Of a DNA stretch of 8,966 nt, positions 6,477 to 8,966 are shown piece after piece. The translations under genes were made by a program, and so were the position numbers. The notes beneath the pieces are model-generated. The model saw only the letters and a program-made list of their open reading frames with translations, was not told where the DNA came from and did not search any database. Position 1 is the first letter of the stretch. Each line of letters starts with the position of its first letter. Where the stretch lies: contig DATC01000145.1 in assembly GCA_002504495.1 (NCBI GenBank), positions 1-8,966 of the forward strand, given 5' to 3'. This DNA comes from Methanomassiliicoccaceae archaeon UBA537 (GTDB taxonomy: Archaea > Thermoplasmatota > Thermoplasmata > Methanomassiliicoccales > Methanomethylophilaceae).

Positions 6477-7906
6477 GCCTTCCGAGATTCATGATATCCG
6501 CTCCCGCCAGCGGTTCCGGAAAGACCCTCGTGACCTGCGGGATCCTGCAGGCCCTGGTGAACAGAGGGCTGAGGGTGGCCTCGTTCAAATGCGGACCGGA
6601 CTACATAGATCCGATGTTCCACTCCAGGGTCATAGGGGCCCGCTCGAAGAACCTGGATGCGTTCTTCGTCGACGACGCGACCCTGAGGTACCTCTTCGGA
6701 CGGACCGCCGAGCAATGCGACATATCCGTGGTGGAGGGCGTCATGGGATTCTACGACGGCGCCACGTTCGACGGCACCTTCGCGAGCTCCTGCGACGTCT
6801 CGCTGAGGCTGGGGATCCCCGCCGTGCTGCTCGTGAACGCCAGAGGCGCGTCGCTGTCCGCAGCCGCGGTGCTGAAGGGTTTCAAGGAGTTCGCGCCAAA
6901 CGGCATCAAGGGCGTGATATTCAACCAGATGTCCGAGAAGGTGTACTCCGTCGTGGCGCCGATAGCCGAATCCATGGGGGTCCGCCCGCTCGGATACGTG
7001 CCGAAGCTGAACGACCTGGTGCTGGAAAGCAGGCACCTCGGACTGGTCCTGCCCGGAGAGATAGAGGAGCTGAAGGACAAGCTCAACAGGCTCGCCGCTA
7101 AGCTGGAGGAGACGCTGGACATCGACGGCATCATCGAGCTGGCGAACGGAGCAGGGGAGCTCGAATACGATCCGCCCGCGGTAGGGCGCATAGACGGGCG
7201 CGTCCGCATAGGACTGGCCGACGACGACGCGTTCTGCTTCACCTACGAGGACAACATCGAGCTGCTGGAGAGATGCGGAGCGGAGATCGTCAGATTCTCT
7301 CCGCTGAACGATGACCGTCTTCCGGAAGTCGACGGCATAGTGCTGTCGGGCGGCTATCCGGAGCTCCACGCTGAGAAGCTCGAATCCAATGCATCCATGC
7401 GCGAGGACATCAGAAGATCGATAGAGGCGGGGATGCCATGCATAGCCGAATGCGGCGGATTCATGTACCTGCATGAACGGATGGAGGACAGCGGAGGGTC
7501 GGAGCGCCGCATGGTCGGCGCCGTGCACGGGCGCACGTGGAACACCGGGAAGCTCTGCAGGTTCGGCTACGTGACCCTTCATCCGCGCCGTCCGGACAGC
7601 GTCATGCCCGGCGTCGAGGTCAAGGGACACGAATTCCACTATTGGGACAGCGATTGCAACGGAGATGACTGGGAGGCCGTCAAGAGGGGGAAGAGCTACG
7701 GCTGCATCAACGACGACGGCAGCCTGATGGCCGGCTTCCCGCACCTCTACTACTACTCGGATCCCCGCTCCGCCCTGGAATTCGTGAAGAGATGCGCCGC
7801 ATACCGCGATGCCAAGGAGCCTGAACAGGATGATGCGGGCCGTCCGGCCCGATATCCCTCAGACGCGCACCATGCGGTCCCCGATCCTCTGATAGGTGTG
7901 GCCTGA
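6473..7906 (+). CDS. cbiA: Cobyrinate a,c-diamide synthase CbiA
   Basis: ATP- and glutamine-dependent amidation of the a and c carboxylates of cobyrinic acid. The 477-residue protein has an N-terminal dethiobiotin-synthetase-like ATPase domain: P-loop SAPASGSGKT (9-18), FKCGPDYIDPMFH (38-50) and VVEGVMGFYDG (86-96). It is followed by a class I glutamine amidotransferase domain: LSGGYPELHA (291-300), the nucleophile motif AECGGFMYL with Cys327, and GHEFHYW (385-391). The C-terminal PHLYYY (423-428) keeps one His where relatives usually read HLHF, with Tyr in place of the second. About 32 residues after CVKR/CAAYR-like family end (after 445) are an unconserved tail antisense to the LRR gene. 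The start overlaps the cbiJET stop (ATGA). Methanogens also have the homologue CfbB, which amidates Ni-sirohydrochlorin for F430; the corrin operon favours CbiA, but dual use cannot be excluded. Confidence 0.93.
   Translation: MSLPRFMISAPASGSGKTLVTCGILQALVNRGLRVASFKCGPDYIDPMFHSRVIGARSKNLDAFFVDDATLRYLFGRTAEQCDISVVEGVMGFYDGATFDGTFASSCDVSLRLGIPAVLLVNARGASLSAAAVLKGFKEFAPNGIKGVIFNQMSEKVYSVVAPIAESMGVRPLGYVPKLNDLVLESRHLGLVLPGEIEELKDKLNRLAAKLEETLDIDGIIELANGAGELEYDPPAVGRIDGRVRIGLADDDAFCFTYEDNIELLERCGAEIVRFSPLNDDRLPEVDGIVLSGGYPELHAEKLESNASMREDIRRSIEAGMPCIAECGGFMYLHERMEDSGGSERRMVGAVHGRTWNTGKLCRFGYVTLHPRRPDSVMPGVEVKGHEFHYWDSDCNGDDWEAVKRGKSYGCINDDGSLMAGFPHLYYYSDPRSALEFVKRCAAYRDAKEPEQDDAGRPARYPSDAHHAVPDPLIGVA
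7836..7851. terminator. GC-rich hairpin at the convergent gene ends (possible terminator)
   Basis: CGGGCC (7836-7841) pairs perfectly with GGCCCG (7846-7851) around a 4-nt loop. It lies inside the 3' end of cbiA and begins 7 nt past the stop of the leftward LRR gene. There is no T-run after it on either strand, so it is a weak terminator candidate; archaeal termination usually relies on oligo-T. Confidence 0.25.
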
Positions 7907-8908
7907 GATCTCCCAGTAGGGGATGGGCTCCTCCGATTCGACGGTCTCGTAGAAGCCTATTCCCGTGAACGCCTGGGCATGGACCTCGACAGAGGATCCT
8001 ATGGAAATCCCGGTGAGCCCGGTGCATCCCGCGAAGGACGAGCTGCCGAGACTTGTCACTGCAGAAGGCACTTCGAAAACCCCCTCCATGCCGGGAGGGC
8101 ATCTGAGGAGCGTATCGCCTTCCCTGTCGTACAGGACCCCGTCGACGGAGCAGTAGACCGGATTGCCTTCGTCTACATCGATGCGGGAGACGGAGGACGA
8201 ATTGAAGGCGGTCGACGTTATATCGACGACATCCGCAGAGATGAAGACTGCATCTGCACCGGATGTCGAGAACGCATGTCCGCCTATGGACGAGATCCCG
8301 TCCAGACGAACCTGTCCTGTCACCGACGGCATGACGGCGATCAATGTTCCGTCGTCCGATGCCACCAGACCTTCGAGATTCGAATAGCGACCTCCTTCGG
8401 GAAGAACAAGGGTCTCCAGGGAGCTGCAACCGAAGAACGCCGAATCTCCGATCGATTCCACTCCTCCCTCGAAGATCACGGAGACCAGCGAACCGCATCC
8501 GGCGAAGACGTTCGTGCCCAGGACCTTCACGGAATCGGGGACGATCGCGCTGACGATCCCCGACTGATAGAACGCCGCATCCCCTATCCTCACCACGGTA
8601 TCCGGGATATGCACGGTGTCGGCATCCACATCGAAGAAGGCCAGGTCGCCGATAGCGCTGACCACGTATGTTCCTCCGTCTATGGAAACGGTCGAAGGGA
8701 TGCTGACGGATCCGCCGGCGATCCTGTCTGACGAATAGCCTGACACCGTGACCGTGCCGTCGCCGGATAATCTGTACTCCAGAATTCCTTCGGGGATGGG
8801 ATCGGGCTCCGGCCCCGTGCCGCCTCCATCGTCGAACAGGCATGCCACGAACAGCAGCGACAGCGCGATCATCGCGCATCCTATCAGAGCCGCGGACCTC
8901 TGCGACAT
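7859..8908 (-). CDS. BspA-type leucine-rich-repeat (LRR_5) secreted protein, probable lipoprotein
   Basis: A predicted cell-surface protein of 349 residues. The N terminus has a basic residue (Arg4), a hydrophobic stretch (about 7-22) and Cys23 in the context LLFVAC, a relaxed lipobox, followed by an acidic-glycine-proline linker (25-40). Residues 85-318 carry irregular LRR_5 repeats of about 22-24 residues of the type IPDTV-IGDAAF (101-113), VPDSV-LGTNVFAGC (123-138), VESIGDSAFFGC (150-161), and VPSAVTSLGSSSFAGC (280-295). Between them lies a SVDGVLYDREGDTLLRCPPG insert (254-273) common in these proteins. No C-terminal membrane anchor is seen. The ATG at 8908 is preferred over the GTG at 8929 because GGAGGT lies 7 nt upstream. 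The repeats suggest binding or adhesion, but the ligand is unknown and nothing ties it to cobalamin. Its end overlaps cbiA by 48 bp. Confidence 0.88.
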   Translation of the reverse strand: MSQRSAALIGCAMIALSLLFVACLFDDGGGTGPEPDPIPEGILEYRLSGDGTVTVSGYSSDRIAGGSVSIPSTVSIDGGTYVVSAIGDLAFFDVDADTVHIPDTVVRIGDAAFYQSGIVSAIVPDSVKVLGTNVFAGCGSLVSVIFEGGVESIGDSAFFGCSSLETLVLPEGGRYSNLEGLVASDDGTLIAVMPSVTGQVRLDGISSIGGHAFSTSGADAVFISADVVDITSTAFNSSSVSRIDVDEGNPVYCSVDGVLYDREGDTLLRCPPGMEGVFEVPSAVTSLGSSSFAGCTGLTGISIGSSVEVHAQAFTGIGFYETVESEEPIPYWEISGHTYQRIGDRMVRV

Positions 8909-8915
8909 CTCAGAT

Positions 8916-8921
8916 ACCTCC
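8916..8921 (-). promoter_or_regulatory. Strong ribosome binding site of the LRR gene
   Basis: GGAGGT on the minus strand, 7 nt before the ATG at 8908. It is the best Shine-Dalgarno match in the window and decides the start against the upstream in-frame GTG at 8929. Confidence 0.7.
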
Positions 8922-8950
8922 GTCGGCACTGACGAGCCTTCCGTCGGTAC
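8920..8950. repeat. Two direct copies of a 10-bp element upstream of the LRR gene
   Basis: CCGTCGGYAC occurs at 8920-8929 and again at 8941-8950, 21 bp apart start to start, about two helical turns. One copy overlaps the ribosome binding site and the other lies just downstream of an AT-rich patch at the right edge (8951-8966) that might hold the TATA element. This could be a regulator site or a chance duplication. Confidence 0.35.
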
Positions 8951-8966
8951 TCTATCCCATAACTTT

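Noticed and set aside
6449..7744. 431-codon leftward frame antisense to cbiA
   Set aside because: The opposite strand encodes CbiA with all catalytic motifs. The antisense product is low-complexity (His/Val/Arg-rich), with no motif and no convincing start.
7707..8879. 390-codon leftward frame overlapping the LRR gene in another frame
   Set aside because: The product is dominated by Arg, Gly and His, whereas the alternative frame gives a clear signal sequence and LRR repeats with a GGAGGT site.

Overview
The window is almost entirely an anaerobic (cobalt-early) cobalamin biosynthesis locus. The host is probably a methanogenic archaeon, most likely of the Methanomassiliicoccales/Methanomethylophilaceae type. 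That assignment is inference: it rests on high GC combined with frequent AGG/AGA and ATA codons, an AT-rich TATA-like island in the divergent intergenic region, ATGA-coupled genes with Shine-Dalgarno sites, and a neighbouring BspA-type leucine-rich-repeat surface protein, a family abundant in that group. No rRNA or tRNA gene is present to settle it.

Layout: two divergent arms flank a 163-bp spacer (2158-2320). The leftward arm is cbiL-cbiF-cbiH, with cbiH running off the left edge. These encode the C20, C11 and C17 corrin methyltransferases. The rightward arm is cbiD-cbiG-cbiJET-cbiA, four genes joined by 4-bp ATGA overlaps. Its third gene is a single 660-residue protein fusing cobalt-precorrin-6A reductase (CbiJ) to the C5-methyltransferase (CbiE) and the C15-methyltransferase/decarboxylase (CbiT). 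cbiA (cobyrinate a,c-diamide synthase) ends the arm and overlaps tail-to-tail with a leftward gene for a secreted, probably lipid-anchored, leucine-rich-repeat protein (7859-8908).

Together the genes cover cobalt-factor II to cobyrinic acid a,c-diamide, except for cbiC (cobalt-precorrin-8 mutase). No cobaltochelatase, tetrapyrrole-precursor, adenosylation or nucleotide-loop gene is in the window. The left arm holds the three methyltransferases that act first (L, H, F); the right arm holds the steps that follow (G, D, J, E/T, A). No stretch longer than 300 bases lacks a gene. I see no mobile element, CRISPR array, RNA gene or wholly new system. The most notable points are the J-E-T fusion, the dual-coding cbiF/cbiH overlap, the structured divergent leader and the convergent cbiA/LRR overlap.
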